NCBI GenBank assembly: GCA_030544215.1
Contig: JARZZO010000003.1
Coordinates: 19,477,879 to 19,541,878, forward strand
Reading direction: 5' to 3'
Origin: Zantedeschia hybrid cultivar
Lineage: Eukaryota; Streptophyta; Magnoliopsida; Alismatales; Araceae
DNA length: 64,000 nt
The first letter of the stretch is position 1, and each line of letters starts with the position of its first letter. Of this stretch, positions 11,881-23,109 are shown in pieces. The position numbers and the translations under genes are program-made. The notes beneath the pieces are model-generated. The model had not been told where the DNA came from and did no database searches. It saw nothing but the letters and a program-made list of their open reading frames with translations.

Positions 11881-12310
11881 CCAAAATTAACCCGAATCAG
11901 GGATTAAAAATTGAGGCTTTTATATGATTAGTGTAATTAAGGTTCAATTGAGTATGTCAAACACTCAATTGAACTTATTAGAACCTGATTGTATATTTTT
12001 TTACATTAATTGTATGTTAGTAGCATTAATTAGTTAAAATTAACCCTAATTAGAGGTAAAAATTAGGGCTTTTTATATGATTAGCGTAATTAGAGTTCAA
12101 TTGAGTGTGCCAAACACTCAATTGAACTTATTACAATCTAATTGCATAATTTTTTACATTAATTACATGTTATTAGCGTTAATTTGATAAAATTAACCCT
12201 AATTATGGGTTAAAAAATGGAATTTTCGTATGATTAGTGTAATTAGAGTTCAATTGAGTGTGCCAAACACTCAATTGAACTTAATACAATTTGATTGTAT
12301 TTTTATGATT
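11881..12310. repeat. three 153-bp tandem repeats with hairpins
   Basis: The units start near 11881, 12034 and 12187 at aaaattaaccc(t/g)aat. Each includes an inverted repeat, GTTCAATTGAGTGT and ACACTCAATTGAAC around a 5-base loop, perfect in copies 2 and 3 and with one mismatch in copy 1. They resemble the repeats at 52198. Confidence 0.85.
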
Positions 12311-13126
12311 TTATGTTATGCAGGAATATAACAGAGCAAGAACATCGTGAACAGAAATTGCATTCATTTTTATTGTACATTCATTGAATAATATGTATAC
12401 AATTTTTTCTATTTTTTTCCTGAGTTTTTCTTATTTTTTTTAATCTGGCCCAATCGGACCGGCCAGACTTCATCTGTATTGGCCGACTCAGCCAATCCGA
12501 TCCGAGTCGGATCGGGATCGCCGGGTCCCGATTCGGGGACCCGATCTGACCCGGAATTCCATGGCCCAAGGGGCATAGTTTGGTGGGTTCCAAGTGGATC
12601 TACACCAAGGTTCAAAAATTCGGCTCGGATCAGCCGAGTCAGACTGGTTTTGGGCCAGCCGTGCCGATCCCGAGCTACCTGGCCGAGTCTAGGACTCGGA
12701 TCGGGCGATCCAAGTCTGGATCGGTCCGGGTCGGCTTGGATTGGGTTGACCTGGCCCCCAACGGCAAACTAGCCGTTGGGGGTCAAACTAGCCGTTGCTG
12801 ACCGTTTGAACGGCCAGCAATGGCTAGTTTGGGCCTTGGGGGTCTAGTTAACAGCCCCCCCCCCCCTCTCAAGGCCCTCCTAAGGCTCTACAAGTGTCGT
12901 TTGAGCCTCCTAACATTCTTGCTCTCTCTCACACTCTCTCGATCATAGAATTCTCTCTCTCTCCCACGAGGCTACAACTACAAGCTCCGCAATCTCTTAT
13001 CTTCTTCTAAATTCATTTACTTTCCTTTGTCATTTTTTTTCTTTCTATACGATTGTTCTCAGCATCTCTATTTGCCCTTTGGCAATCGACGTTCTGTGAA
13101 CTGTGAACTGCTTAACTCCGTAAGGA

Positions 13127-16100
13127 ATGGCATCTCAAGGTGCTGTTGAGCGGTCCTCTGGGAATCCTCCTAGCGCGTTGATCCTGCTTAGGGTCATTGC
13201 ACGTTGGTGGACGTGGGCCAGAGAAAAGTACAATGTAAATATTGCAACCGGATCATCTCTGGCGGGGTCTACCGATTCAAACAACATATTGCTGGAATAA
13301 AAGGTGAAGTTGCAGCATGTGCTCGAATTCCTTCAGAAGTTCGGATCCAATTTCGAACTTATATAAAGGAGAAGGAATCAACTAAAACAAGTATTGCCAG
13401 AAGAAAATAGGAAATTCGAGAGGAGTTATCTGAACCAGCGCGAAGGTCTTATGCAGGAGTTCGGCTTGGTGGAAATAATCAACCTATAAATGTAGATAAT
13501 TGGGATACAAGTAAATTTTTTATTTAACTTATTTTCATGTTTTTCATTTAATGTTTTCAAAGTTATAGTAATTTTTTTTTTTTCTTTTACATTTAAAGTT
13601 GAAATGCGATGTGCAATGGAGGCAAGCGGACGGTCCTTCGCAGATGAGGACTTATTTTGGCATACTGGAAGATATGCAGGACAAGGAAGTAGCTCCACAC
13701 CTTCTGGACAAGGGAGCACTAGCGCCGGCATGAGCACTAATGTATGCGAGGAGCTACCTCACGAGTTCACCAGAGATGGAGATCCGAGAGTGGGTCCAAT
13801 AGATCCCTTCCTCACCAAGAAGAGGGATAAACAACCTTCCATTACTACTGCATTCAAGAACTTAAAGCTTTGTAAGGAAAAGATAGGGAGAGCTACATCT
13901 AGGTAGTTTTTCTATAACAGTATCCCTGCTAATGCTACCAAGAGACCATATTATGAGTCCATGATCAAAACTATACAAGAAGTTGACAAAGGGGTTGAGG
14001 GGCCTACCCCATATGAGATATACAACAAGTACTTGGACTTAGAAGTTGATGACATCCAGACATATATTACATCCTTTGAAAGGATATGGGACGAATATAG
14101 ATGCAATTTAATGTGCGATGGATGGACAGGTACGTAAGCCTTATCTTCATTTTTTTTCTTAAATATGAATGAGTCTCTTTCTGGTTTTTTATTACTTATG
14201 AAATTTCACAGGGATAACAAGATGAAGTATGAGCAACTTCTTAATTTACTGCAAAGCCGAAACCGTATTTTGGAAGTCTATTGCCCAATACCTATATAAA
14301 TTAATAGATCAAATGGTGGAAGAGGTGAGAGAAAAAAGGATTGTCCAAGTAGATACGGACAATGCAACACCCTTCAAGTTAGCTAAACAAATGTTGATGC
14401 AGAAGAGACAACATCTATACTGGATTCCCTATTCTGCTCATAGTATTGACTTGATGTTGGAAGACATTTGCGCTGATCCGATGGTGGATGGAGTAGTCGA
14501 TTTATCACCACATTCATCTATAACCGCAACAACATTTTGGATATCATGCGCACACATACTCATGGAAGACAGTTGCTTCGTTCGGAACCACCAAGTTTGC
14601 ATCTCAATATATCTGTCAAGATAGTTTAAGTCAACAAAAGAACAACTTGATTAGGATGGTGGCATCAGAAGATTGTGAGAACCATATATTCCTGCATGTA
14701 CCAACTAAGGTCAGAGAGAAGGGTAAGAAAATGACTGATCTAATTCAATCTAGACCCTTCTGGAGGGGAGTGCAAACAATGTTAAATATTGTAGAACCGT
14801 TTGTCCATGTCTTGCGATCTTGTGATGAAGAAAGAAGATCGGATATGAGATATTTATATGAGGCTATGGACAGAGCTAAAAAACTCATTCAACTTAACAA
14901 TCCGACAACTTATGTAAAGTGGTGGGACATAATAGACAAACGTTGGGAATATACTTTACATCATGATCTTCATGTAGCTGGTAAGCAATAACTTTGTGTA
15001 TTTATTAATTTGCATACACATTTATCATAAGTAATAGCTAACTTCTTTCAACCCTCAGTACATGTTTAGAACTAATGGGAAGAAAGATAGTTATAATAGT
15101 TGCTCAGAAGTGTTGATGGGGACTAAGAATGTTATTAGGCGCATGATTGAAGATGAGGATAGAGCAATAATGGCATGCAAGAAATACATGATTATAAATT
15201 CATGTTATACCACTTTGGGACAAGTATTGCTCAGAGAGCTGCAAAGATTTTGAGTCCATATTTGAAAACTATTAACCAAATATTCTACTTAACTTTTAAT
15301 TATAGTTTGCTCATTGTTGACTTGTAAAATTTTCTATTTACATCTGACTAGTGGCTAGATCATGGAAAAGCATATAGATATGAAGATCTAACCTATGTAG
15401 CAATTCGGGTCCTAAGTCAAACAACCTCTTCATCAGGTTGTGAAAGAAAATGGAGCACATTTGGCTTGATTCACACCAAACAAGTGAATAAATTGAAGTT
15501 GAGCCGTCTAGAAAAGCTAGTATTCTGTTATTATAACATGAGGCTGAAGTTAAAAAATCTCGAACTCATAAGGAACCTTCAAAGGCAAGAGAAGGAGAGA
15601 ATTTTCTGACAAAGTACGGAGACGACAAATGTAGAAGAACCCATAGACTTGAATGAGCTGTTCGAAGAACAACATCTACTAAATGCATGGGTTGATGCAA
15701 GCACTTCAAATGAGTCTGAATTCAACCCAAATGATCGGGAATGGGCGGAAGGTGAGTTAGATAACGTTCCACTACTTACTGATTTTCAACCTCCTCCTTC
15801 AAAATATCAGAAGAAGAGCAAAAAACAAGCACCAAGCAAAAGGAAGAGTGCTACTGGAATTGAGATTGCTGATCTGAAGACTATTGAGGAGGATGAAACG
15901 CCAGAACCAAGGATGGCAGTACCGGTACCGGTGGGTACCGGTACCGGTGGGTACCGGTACCGGTACGTACCGGTCCGGTACCGGCCGGTACCGGTGCCGG
16001 CCGATACCGGTACGTACCGGCCGGTACTGCCATCCATGGCCAGAACCAAGTGGTGAGATACAATATCAAACCTCAAATGACTCGACATCAAAAACAAGCT

Positions 16101-16486
16101 CCGATAGTTCTGACCATGGTGGAGATGCTACCAATGCCCCAGCCTCACCTCCACCAATTCAATTGATTGGAGAACAAAATTACACACATACTACTCATCA
16201 TGAACATCATGGTAGCAGAACAAGACGGGAAAAATCTCCCATTCAAACATTCAACAGATCAAAGAGGAAGGACAAAGGTAAAGCTCCTTAGTGTGCAATA
16301 GCCAAAGAAGAACTTAGGAGGGAGAGAGAATATCAGGAGTAACTATCAGATGCATCATCGTATTCTCCATACGAAGGGTATAGTCATCCTACTGGATATG
16401 TAGTTTACCCTCCTCAACACTCTGATACACCCTACTATTTAGGGGGTTATCTAAAATATCTACAAATTTCAGTCATCTATATGTAA
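13127..16486 (+). pseudogene. hAT transposase, broken, multi-exon
   Basis: DNA transposase with a BED zinc finger (VQCKYCNRIISGGVYRFKQH), a DUF659-type catalytic core (LIDQMVEEVREKR, QVDTDN, LYWIPYSAHSIDLMLEDI) and the hAT C-terminal dimerisation domain (TTSSSGCERKWSTFGLIHTK near 15420-15480). Introns with GT/AG borders lie near 13510-13600, 14130-14210 and 14980-15060. Defects include a stop at 13407-13409, a stop after the second coding block (13906), a scrambled catalytic segment near 14220-14290, and the insertion at 15908. The tail beyond 16038 is Ser/Tyr/Pro-rich. It is not functional. Confidence 0.87.
15908..16038. mobile_element. miniature hAT (131 bp), GGTACC type, TSD GCCAGAAC
   Basis: Starts caaggatggcagtacc, ends ggtactgccatccatg, with TSD GCCAGAAC at 15900-15907 and 16039-16046. 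The interior is almost only GGTACC-type repeats. It inserted in the coding tail of the hAT at 12606. Confidence 0.95.
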
Positions 16487-16856
16487 TGCAATATGAGCAA
16501 TACTACCAGAACTATATATCATGGTCTGAGTATGTAAGCCATATATTGAGTCAGTATAATGTACATTTGGAATAAATATAAGTTCATGATCATATATATA
16601 AGTTTATTCAAGGTTTTTTTGTCCAACATCATTTTATATACTTCAAATCAATGTATTTCAACACAATTATGTACTGGACTTGTGTTTTGTATTTTTTCAC
16701 ATTTTTTCTTATTTTTTTAATTTTTTTCTGCTACCCGATCCAGCTAACCCTGACTCAGCCAGGATCAAGTTGACTCAGATCGGACTCGGCCGATCCGATT
16801 GGTTTTGGACTGGCCAACCGGGACCCGATCCCGTGTTTCTTAACATTGATCTACAC

Positions 16857-18240
16857 TTCAAGTTTCGTTCAGATGGGTCTATTGAGCGATATAGGCCAGA
16901 TTGGTTGCCTGGGGGTTTACTCAGACCTACGGGATTGATTACTCAGAGACCTTTGCTCATGTTGCTCGTTTTAAATATGTTCATGCAGTGTTAGCTCTTG
17001 CCGTTCACTTCTCTTGGCCTCTGTAACAGTTTGATGTGAAAAATATTTTTTTGAATGGTGATTTACAGGAGGAAGTTTATATGCAGCCACCTCTAGGACT
17101 TGATGTAAGGGGAAGAGTGTGCAAATTGAACAAAACTCTTTATGGGCTAAAACTATCACCAAGAGCATGGTTTGATCACTTCCGCAAAGCTATGCTCGGG
17201 TTTGGCTATTCTTAAAGAAATGTTGATCACACTCTTTTTCCAAATGGCAAGATGGAAAGATTGTTTTGCTACTGGTCTATGTAGATGATATGATCACCAC
17301 GGGTGATAATCTGGAAGAAATGAAAAAGTTGAAAAGAGATCTTGCACAGGTCTTTAATATTAAAGACTTGGGTGAGCTCAAGTAGTTCATTGGTATTGAA
17401 GTGACTCGTTCTAGGAAAGGTATATATATTTGCCAAAGGAAGTATGCTATAGATCTGTTGCAAGAGACATGAAAGTTGGGTTGTAAACCAGCAGAAACCA
17501 CCGATTGAAACAAATCATGGTCTGAGAGATACTAATGGTGATCTCTTATTAGACTCACAGAAAGAAAAATATCAAAGATTGGTGGGTCATCTACTTTATT
17601 TAGGACTTACTCGTCTTGACTTGACCTATGCTGTCAGTGTGGTCAGTCAATATATGCATGCACCCAAAGTGCCTCATATGAATGCGGTTGAATGAATACT
17701 TAGGTACATCAAGTCCTGTCCTGGGAAGGGACTGTTATTTTCCAAGTGTGACAAACTATTGGTTGAAAGCTACTTTGATGTTGATTGGGCAGAATCCAAG
17801 GATGATAGAAGGTCCACTACCAATTATGGCTTGATCTTGGGGGGCAACCTTGTTGCATGGAGGAGTAAGAAACAATCTGTAAAAGGTCTAGTACTGAAGT
17901 AGAATATAGGGCTATGGCAAACTATGTTACATAAATGATTTGGCTGAAGCTTTTCTTGGTGGACCTTTGCATTCAATTATGCCTACCAATGAAGCTTTAT
18001 TGTGACAATAAAGCTGCAATCAATATTGCAAATAATCATGTCCAACATGATCGCACTAAACATATAGAGATTGACCGCCACTTCATCAGAGAGAAGCTCG
18101 ACTCCGAAGAAATTTGTTTGCCATACGTCAAGTTGCAAGACCAAATTGTAGATATCTTTACAAAAGGGTAATCGGCTGATCAATTTCACCTTTGTTTGAG
18201 CAAGCTAAGTATGCTTGATATATATACTCAACTTGAGAAG
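16857..18240 (+). pseudogene. copia reverse transcriptase/RNase H remnant
   Basis: It continues the copia pol frame after the hAT. KFRSDGSIERY is the RT start; then FDVKNIFLNGDLQEEVYMQP, LYGLKLSPRAWFDHF, and the catalytic VYVDDMITTGD near 17278-17310. RNase H follows with STEVEYRAMA, LYCDNKAAINIANN and HIEIDRHFIREKL, ending in VDIFTKG. Several stops and frameshifts are present. The PPT-like gagaaggag at 18235 precedes the 3' LTR. Confidence 0.9.
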
Positions 18241-18243
18241 GAG

Positions 18244-18420
18244 TATAGTTGCAGTCATAAGTGAGAGGGCATTTTGATCCTTTTATATTTTCCTTCTTGT
18301 GTTAAGTATTTTGAGGGTAGCTAGTGTGTTTTTTTATTTGTCTCTTTAGCTCCTATTATGAGGGATATTTTGTCCTTGTAATATCATAAACTTGCTGCCC
18401 TAATGAAGAGAGAGAAATTG
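18244..18420 (+). repeat. copia 3' LTR, truncated
   Basis: Matches the 5' LTR at 6200-6370 through cttgctgcc(c/a)taatga and then departs. The rest of the LTR appears to be missing. Confidence 0.75.
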
Positions 18421-18766
18421 TTTATTTGTGTACTTGAGATTGTGCCTTTGTTCAGTTAAAGATCTTGGGAAGCCGGATTTTGGTCGGTTAACGGATTCAC
18501 TACTTTGGACTCCAGGTTCGGATCCTCATTACTTGTGGGAACATTACATCAATGCTCAGCTAGATTCAAAGACTTGAGAAGGAAACTTAAAAACTTCTAG
18601 TTGATCTATGTATCCTTCCATGCATAAAAGTTGTCATTGACATATTGCATATGAGTGATTCCTATGTTGCTGCTCATAATCTGCACTCTATATTAAGCCA
18701 TCCTTTCCTTTCAGCTGATTTGCACAATTTGCAAAGCATATTAGCCAAAATTACAAAGAGCAGATG

Positions 18767-19136
18767 TGATGCGGGACAGCAAGGGGGGGAAGCCGAAGAA
18801 GGAAGAAGAGAGGGGGTTGGAGAAGGAGAAGAAGGCTAGGGCTTCGCGCCCTCACTCGGGTTCCCGTCCCGTCTCGTGAGAAAACACGCAGCGGCGGGCC
18901 GGCGGCTCATTTCAATTCAAAATTCTGCTTCAATCCCTCTCCCAAAGGAGTACATAGGACATATATAGGCCTCTAAAAGGAAGCCCTAATAGGAAAATTA
19001 CTAAGCTACCCCTAGGACTCCGAAAATAGCACAAAAATATGTGGAAAATTACTGATAAAATAAAAAGACTCTAAATGGGCCCCTAATGGGCCAAATAATC
19101 TTTGACTCCATTCCTGCCGTTCCTGGATCCCCATCA
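18767..19136 (-). repeat. 3' LTR of the non-autonomous element
   Basis: Near-identical to the LTR at 21008-21378. On the minus strand it follows the polypurine tract. Confidence 0.92.
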
Positions 19137-21007
19137 TTCTCCCCTTGTTAGAGAAAACTCGTCCTCGAGTTTTAAAATGAGTCAATATCCATGGGGGAAT
19201 GATGGTAGCATGCTCGGAAAACAACACCGACGGCCCATGAATCATCGCGCGCATGAATGCTCCAACCTGAGGAGGAAAGTGTGCCTCGACGTCGCTCCAT
19301 GTGGTCAAAATCATGCAAACTGATGACATCTTTAACGACCTTCGGCTGGTCGACTACATCTCCCAGTAGCGGTTCTGTCTTCGGCTCATTCCCTTTAGTG
19401 GGGAAGAGGTCATTATCTGCTATAGGCATCACTTATTCAACCTCCCCCAAATATTCATCTTCTAGGGTTGGATCGGCCATATAGTGCACCTCCTCCGTTT
19501 GATTTTCATACTCCTCGATCATCGCTGGGTCGGCCTCATAGATAACATCTTTTGGCTTGGTCAGCATGGCATAAAGCTTCTGAAGATCACTCCTCAGTTG
19601 GGGCCACTCGCGCTTCCAATCCTTTCAGCAGTCGTCCCAATCATCCGCTAATCGATTCAATCCAAGATCCTTATACACCTCCCTATGTCGGCTCGAGTAG
19701 TTAGAAGCCTTCGCCTCGGGACGTAGGGCAAGTGGCATGCAAAACGATGCACCACCGACTGAAGAAGCACTGGACGAGGTCCGCTTCGCCGCAAGGATGC
19801 CAACGGTACAATCGGCGTAAGAACCGGAGCTCAAATCACCAACCTCGATATGCGTGCAAAAAGTGGCACGTAAATCGAGGCAGCTGAGGTTGGCCTCGGG
19901 ATGTGCAATCGGGGGTCCTCGGTAGGCGTACAGAAGCGGCACGCAAAATGAGATAAATCTGGGATACAGCACACTGGATCTGAGTTGGCCTCATCGAGAC
20001 GAATCTGACGGCACAAACAGTACACCAATTGGAGTTCGAAAAGACCTCGAACGGCGAGCCAAAGTGTTCTGGTAAAAGCGTGCAAGTACGGCACGCAAAA
20101 CGAGGCACTGCTGTTTGGCGGAACGTACAGCGAGGTCAGGCTCGCTGAGACAATCCCAATGACGCAAGCGGCTTGCAAATCGGAGAGCGGATGTGGTCCC
20201 GGCGCTGGTGGTGCGATAAAATCCCTGAGTGCACCGCCCGTATACTGTAGCAAACCGGCAGATTTGTGCCTGGGCCGGTCCACTTAACAGAGAAAAAAAA
20301 AAAACGGCCGTTGGTGAACTGGTTCAACGAACCGCTGAACTTAAGTTACCGGATCCACCCAGCCGGGTCCGGATCCGATAGCCTGAAACGAACTGGGGCG
20401 TTAGTTCGAAGATCCACTCAGCTTCAAACGGGTGACCCGATCATGGGGCTTCTTCTTTTTCCTCTCCCCTAACCCTAATAGCACACAGAGCAGGAGGGGA
20501 GGGAGGCATGCGGCGAAGCTGGCGGCGGCGATTGCGGGGTGGGGCAGGGACGGTGGCATCGCCGGCGTCTACGTAGGGCAGGTGCAACGGCGGCTCCGAC
20601 GGCCCTGGTGGAGCCGAATGATGGCGGTGGTGGCTCCGATGGAGCCACACGACGGTGACGGCGGTGCGCAGAGGTCTCCTTCCTCCTCTTCCTCTATTCT
20701 TGTGCTCTGCCTATGTAAACTGAGGAAGGGGGAGATGTGGGGGGTAGGCAGGGACGTCCGCGCTGGCTTCGGTGGTGGCTGTGGAGGGCAGAAACGGTGC
20801 CTATGTAAACCGAGGAAGGGGGATGCTGGCGGTAGTAGCAGTGGGTGGAAGGGGCAGCGGCGGTGGCCCTGTCGGGGACCGGCGAGCACGGTGGTGGCCC
20901 TGTTGGGGGCCAGCGAGCACGACGGCGGATGCAGTAGCGGCGGCAAATGCGTTGGGTGCAAGACTTGGATCGTGAGAACGATCCAAAAAACTGCTCTGAT
21001 ACCAAGT

Positions 21008-21378
21008 TGATGCGGGACAGCAAGGGGGGGAGCCGAAGAAGGAAGAAGAGAGGGGGTTAGAGAAGGAGAAGGCTAGGGCTTCGCGCCCTTATCCGGGTTC
21101 CCGTCCCATCTTGGGAGAAAACACGCAGCGACGGCTCATTTCAATTCAAAATTCTGCTTCAATCCCTCTCCCAAAAGAGTACATAGGACATATATAGGAC
21201 TCTAAAAGGATGCCATAATAGGAAAATTACTAAGCTACCCTTAGGACTCCGAAAATAGCACAAAAATATGTGGAAAATTACTAATAAAATAAAAAGACTC
21301 TAAATGGGCCCCTAATGGGCCAAATAAACTGCACAGTGGATCTTTGACTCCATTCCTGCCGTTCCTGGATCCCCATCA
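21008..21378 (-). repeat. 5' LTR of the non-autonomous element
   Basis: Lies three bases from the minus-strand primer-binding site at 21004-20993 and matches the other LTR almost throughout. Confidence 0.92.
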
Positions 21379-22124
21379 AGATGTGACAGGGAATCTCCAT
21401 GTCTAAGTCCTCACGAACTCTGGAGAAAATAATATATTTACCATTCACAACTATTGAAAGCCTGACAGTAGAAATATAACTCTTTAGGACATTAATCAAT
21501 TGTTGATAAAAATTCTAAATACTCATGATGTTCCACGAACAATGTCAAGATACTCTATCATATGCTTTATTAAAATCAAGCTAGCAAGCAAGGCCCACTT
21601 CCTTTCCTTTCTAGATAGAGTATAGAACTTCACGCACCACTAAAAGAGCATCCTTAAGTCTCCTTCCAGGGATGAAAGCACACTTTTTTTTAATAATCTC
21701 ATCCAAATACCTGCCCAATTCTGGATGCCAGTATCTTAGCTATTATCATGTAAGATCTATTAACGAGACTTATCGGCCAAAAAATCTTTAAGCTCAAGAA
21801 CACTTTTTTTCTCTCATAAGAACACCAAGAAAGTCTGGTTCAAGAATTCACATCCCTGCCCCTCACATAAACACTCCTTCACTGCCTTCACCACCTCCAT
21901 TTTGATTACATCCCAAAATTTCTGGTAAAAAAATAGAAGGAAACCATTGGGACTAGCTGCCTTTATCATCTACCTTCTTCCTCTGTCACCTCTTTGCTCC
22001 TCACAATGCACAAGACATAAAATTGCAGCTCTAATTTATTTCCTTACCTTTTTATCCAACTGATTTTGTCCCTTTGGTGCCAAACACGCCATCTTGCAAA
22101 ACCTTAATTTCAATGAATAAAATT

Positions 22125-22370
22125 TATGTTCTCTTTCGACTTGTGCATTTTGATGTCAAGGCCCTCTGCTATTTCATCCCTGGATTATTACAAGTACTTC
22201 ATTAGTTTTATTGATGATTACTCCCATTAAACATGGAACTATGTCATGAAATAAAGGGAGGATGTTCCAAGGATAATCTAAAGTCTTTGTAGGATGGTCC
22301 AGAACCAACGTAAGTCTTCATATGTCTACATTGTACAAGAAAATGAGTGGCAAAGAGAAAGAAGGTACTT
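22125..22370 (+). pseudogene. copia integrase scrap
   Basis: Translates to YYKYFISFIDDYSH then TWNYVMK-like text, the integrase core of a copia element, with stops. No LTRs are seen around it. Confidence 0.65.
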
Positions 22371-22386
22371 GTTGGAATATGGCAGA

Positions 22387-22625
22387 CATGGATTGTGGGA
22401 TCAGACAATCCAGATCAGGATTGGCCAATCCTGACTGGTATAGGCAGTGGCCAAATTTCAGTGCTGAAATCTGATCTCAATCAGAAAAACAAAGGAAAAT
22501 AGAAAAATTGGCCGGAATCGGTCCAACTTGGGCGGAATCGGTCTAACTTGGGCAGAATCAGCCTGAATTGGACTGACCATCTGGGTTGGGCATGGATAAG
22601 CAAATTCCTTTATGATCGGCCGACA
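22387..22625. mobile_element. decayed GATCGG-type hAT fragment
   Basis: Starts catggattgtgggatcag, similar to the left end of the element at 11334, and carries repeated aatcggtc(c/t)aacttgggc units. The right end and TSD could not be placed. Confidence 0.5.
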
Positions 22626-22734
22626 TTGGCTGATTAGAAGAGAGGTGAAATTTCACAAAAACCCTAAGCAGCTGTGTATTTGCGTAAACAACTTGTTATT
22701 TCTAAGTATATTTTTTATTTACAAGTACCTTTTT

Positions 22735-22860
22735 CTCTCTTTCTTTCTTTCTTTCTTACTTCATCTTTCTACACAAATACCTTGTTATCTATTATATATA
22801 TATATATATATTTCTTTATAAATATCTTTTTTTCTTTCTTTCTTTCTTCTTCTTCTTCTT
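22735..22860. repeat. TTTC, TA and TTC microsatellites
   Basis: Three simple repeats in a row: (TTTC)n, (TA)n near 22795-22811, and (TTTC)/(TTC)n to 22860. Confidence 0.9.
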
Positions 22861-22904
22861 GCCAACATGGGATCACGCCAGATAAATCCTGACCATGGGT
22901 GTTG

Positions 22905-23109
22905 CAAGGATGGCAGTACCAGTATCAGTATCCACCGCCACCGATACCGATACCGCTTTGTATCAGTATCAGTATTGGGCATATCGGCCCGATTCTGGCC
23001 CAATACCGGCCAATAAAAGGTTTTTTTATTTTTTAAATGCAAATGAGTTGTACCAGGCCAACCCCCCCACACACAATCATATCGGTATCATGGGATACTG
23101 CCAACCATG
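22905..23109. mobile_element. miniature hAT (205 bp), GGTACC type, older
   Basis: Starts caaggatggcagtacc, ends gatactgccaaccatg, flanked by GGGTGTTG and TGGTGTTG (7/8 match). The repeats have drifted from GGTACC to GGTATC/GATACC. Confidence 0.82.

Larger units (their letters stand above)
11334..12563. mobile_element. non-autonomous hAT (1230 bp), TSD GCCCAAGG
   Basis: Perfect 8-bp TSD GCCCAAGG at 11326-11333 and 12564-12571. Terminal inverted repeat CATGGATTACGAAATCGG at left against CATGGAATTCCGGGTCAG read inward from right. Both ends are packed with GATCGG/CCGATC-type motifs. The interior has a CT microsatellite and a 153-bp tandem repeat, but no transposase. It lies in the copia RT start, between WELVDPPK and KWIYT, only 42 bp from the hAT at 12606. 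Confidence 0.9.
12606..16848 (+). mobile_element. hAT transposon (4243 bp), TSD ATCTACAC
   Basis: Perfect 8-bp TSD ATCTACAC at 12598-12605 and 16849-16856. The termini CAAGGTTCAAAAATTCGG and, inward from right, CAATGTTAAGAAACACGG form a short imperfect inverted repeat. About 150 bp at each end carry repeated GATCGG/CCGATC-like motifs, likely transposase-binding sites. It encodes a broken transposase and has a 131-bp miniature hAT inserted in its last coding part. The host site is the copia RT at KWIYT. Confidence 0.93.
6200..18420 (+). mobile_element. Ty1/copia retrotransposon, decayed and multiply invaded
   Basis: The plus-strand order is 5' LTR, PBS-like tggtactagaaccc near 6905, gag, protease, integrase, reverse transcriptase, RNase H, PPT and truncated 3' LTR. 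Integrase before RT identifies copia. It is broken by a solo LTR (6416-6818), an unclassified DNA element (8643-9691), a non-autonomous hAT (11334-12563) and a hAT (12606-16848) that itself holds a miniature element. Many stop codons and frameshifts also occur, so it is an old, inactive copy. Without insertions it would be roughly 5 kb, the usual copia size. Confidence 0.9.
18767..21378 (-). mobile_element. non-autonomous LTR retrotransposon (2612 bp), TSD AGATG
   Basis: Two near-identical LTRs (18767-19136 and 21008-21378, 370 and 371 bp) run from tgatgcgggacag to ggatccccatca, flanked by the 5-bp TSD AGATG (18762-18766, 21379-21383). On the minus strand the primer-binding site TGGTATCAGAGC is at 21004-20993 and the polypurine tract CAAGGGGAGAA abuts the other LTR at 19137-19147. 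The 1.87-kb interior has no recognisable RT or integrase. The short frame at 19432-19012, ending with RTSFL-like text, resembles a gypsy pol tail. The close LTR identity indicates a fairly recent insertion. Confidence 0.93.
18540..22110 (-). pseudogene. L1-type LINE reverse transcriptase fragment, split by an LTR element
   Basis: Two pieces (22110-21384 and 18766-18540) are contiguous once the LTR element at 18767-21378 is removed. On the minus strand they give an RT with RPISL-like text near 21760, FxRVREDLDMEIPCHI in place of the usual R-GLRQGDPLSP, and ITHMQYVNDN in place of QYADD. The catalytic motif is mutated and many stops are present. It is an old fragment. Confidence 0.72.

Noticed and set aside
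15912..16036. CRISPR-like array of short repeats
   Set aside because: Units are contiguous GGTACC-type palindromes without unique spacers, bounded by hAT-type ends and an 8-bp TSD in a plant genome.
20432..21023. Frames up to 192 codons in the interior of the LTR element
   Set aside because: GC-rich leader next to the primer-binding site with overlapping open frames on both strands; no known protein similarity seen.
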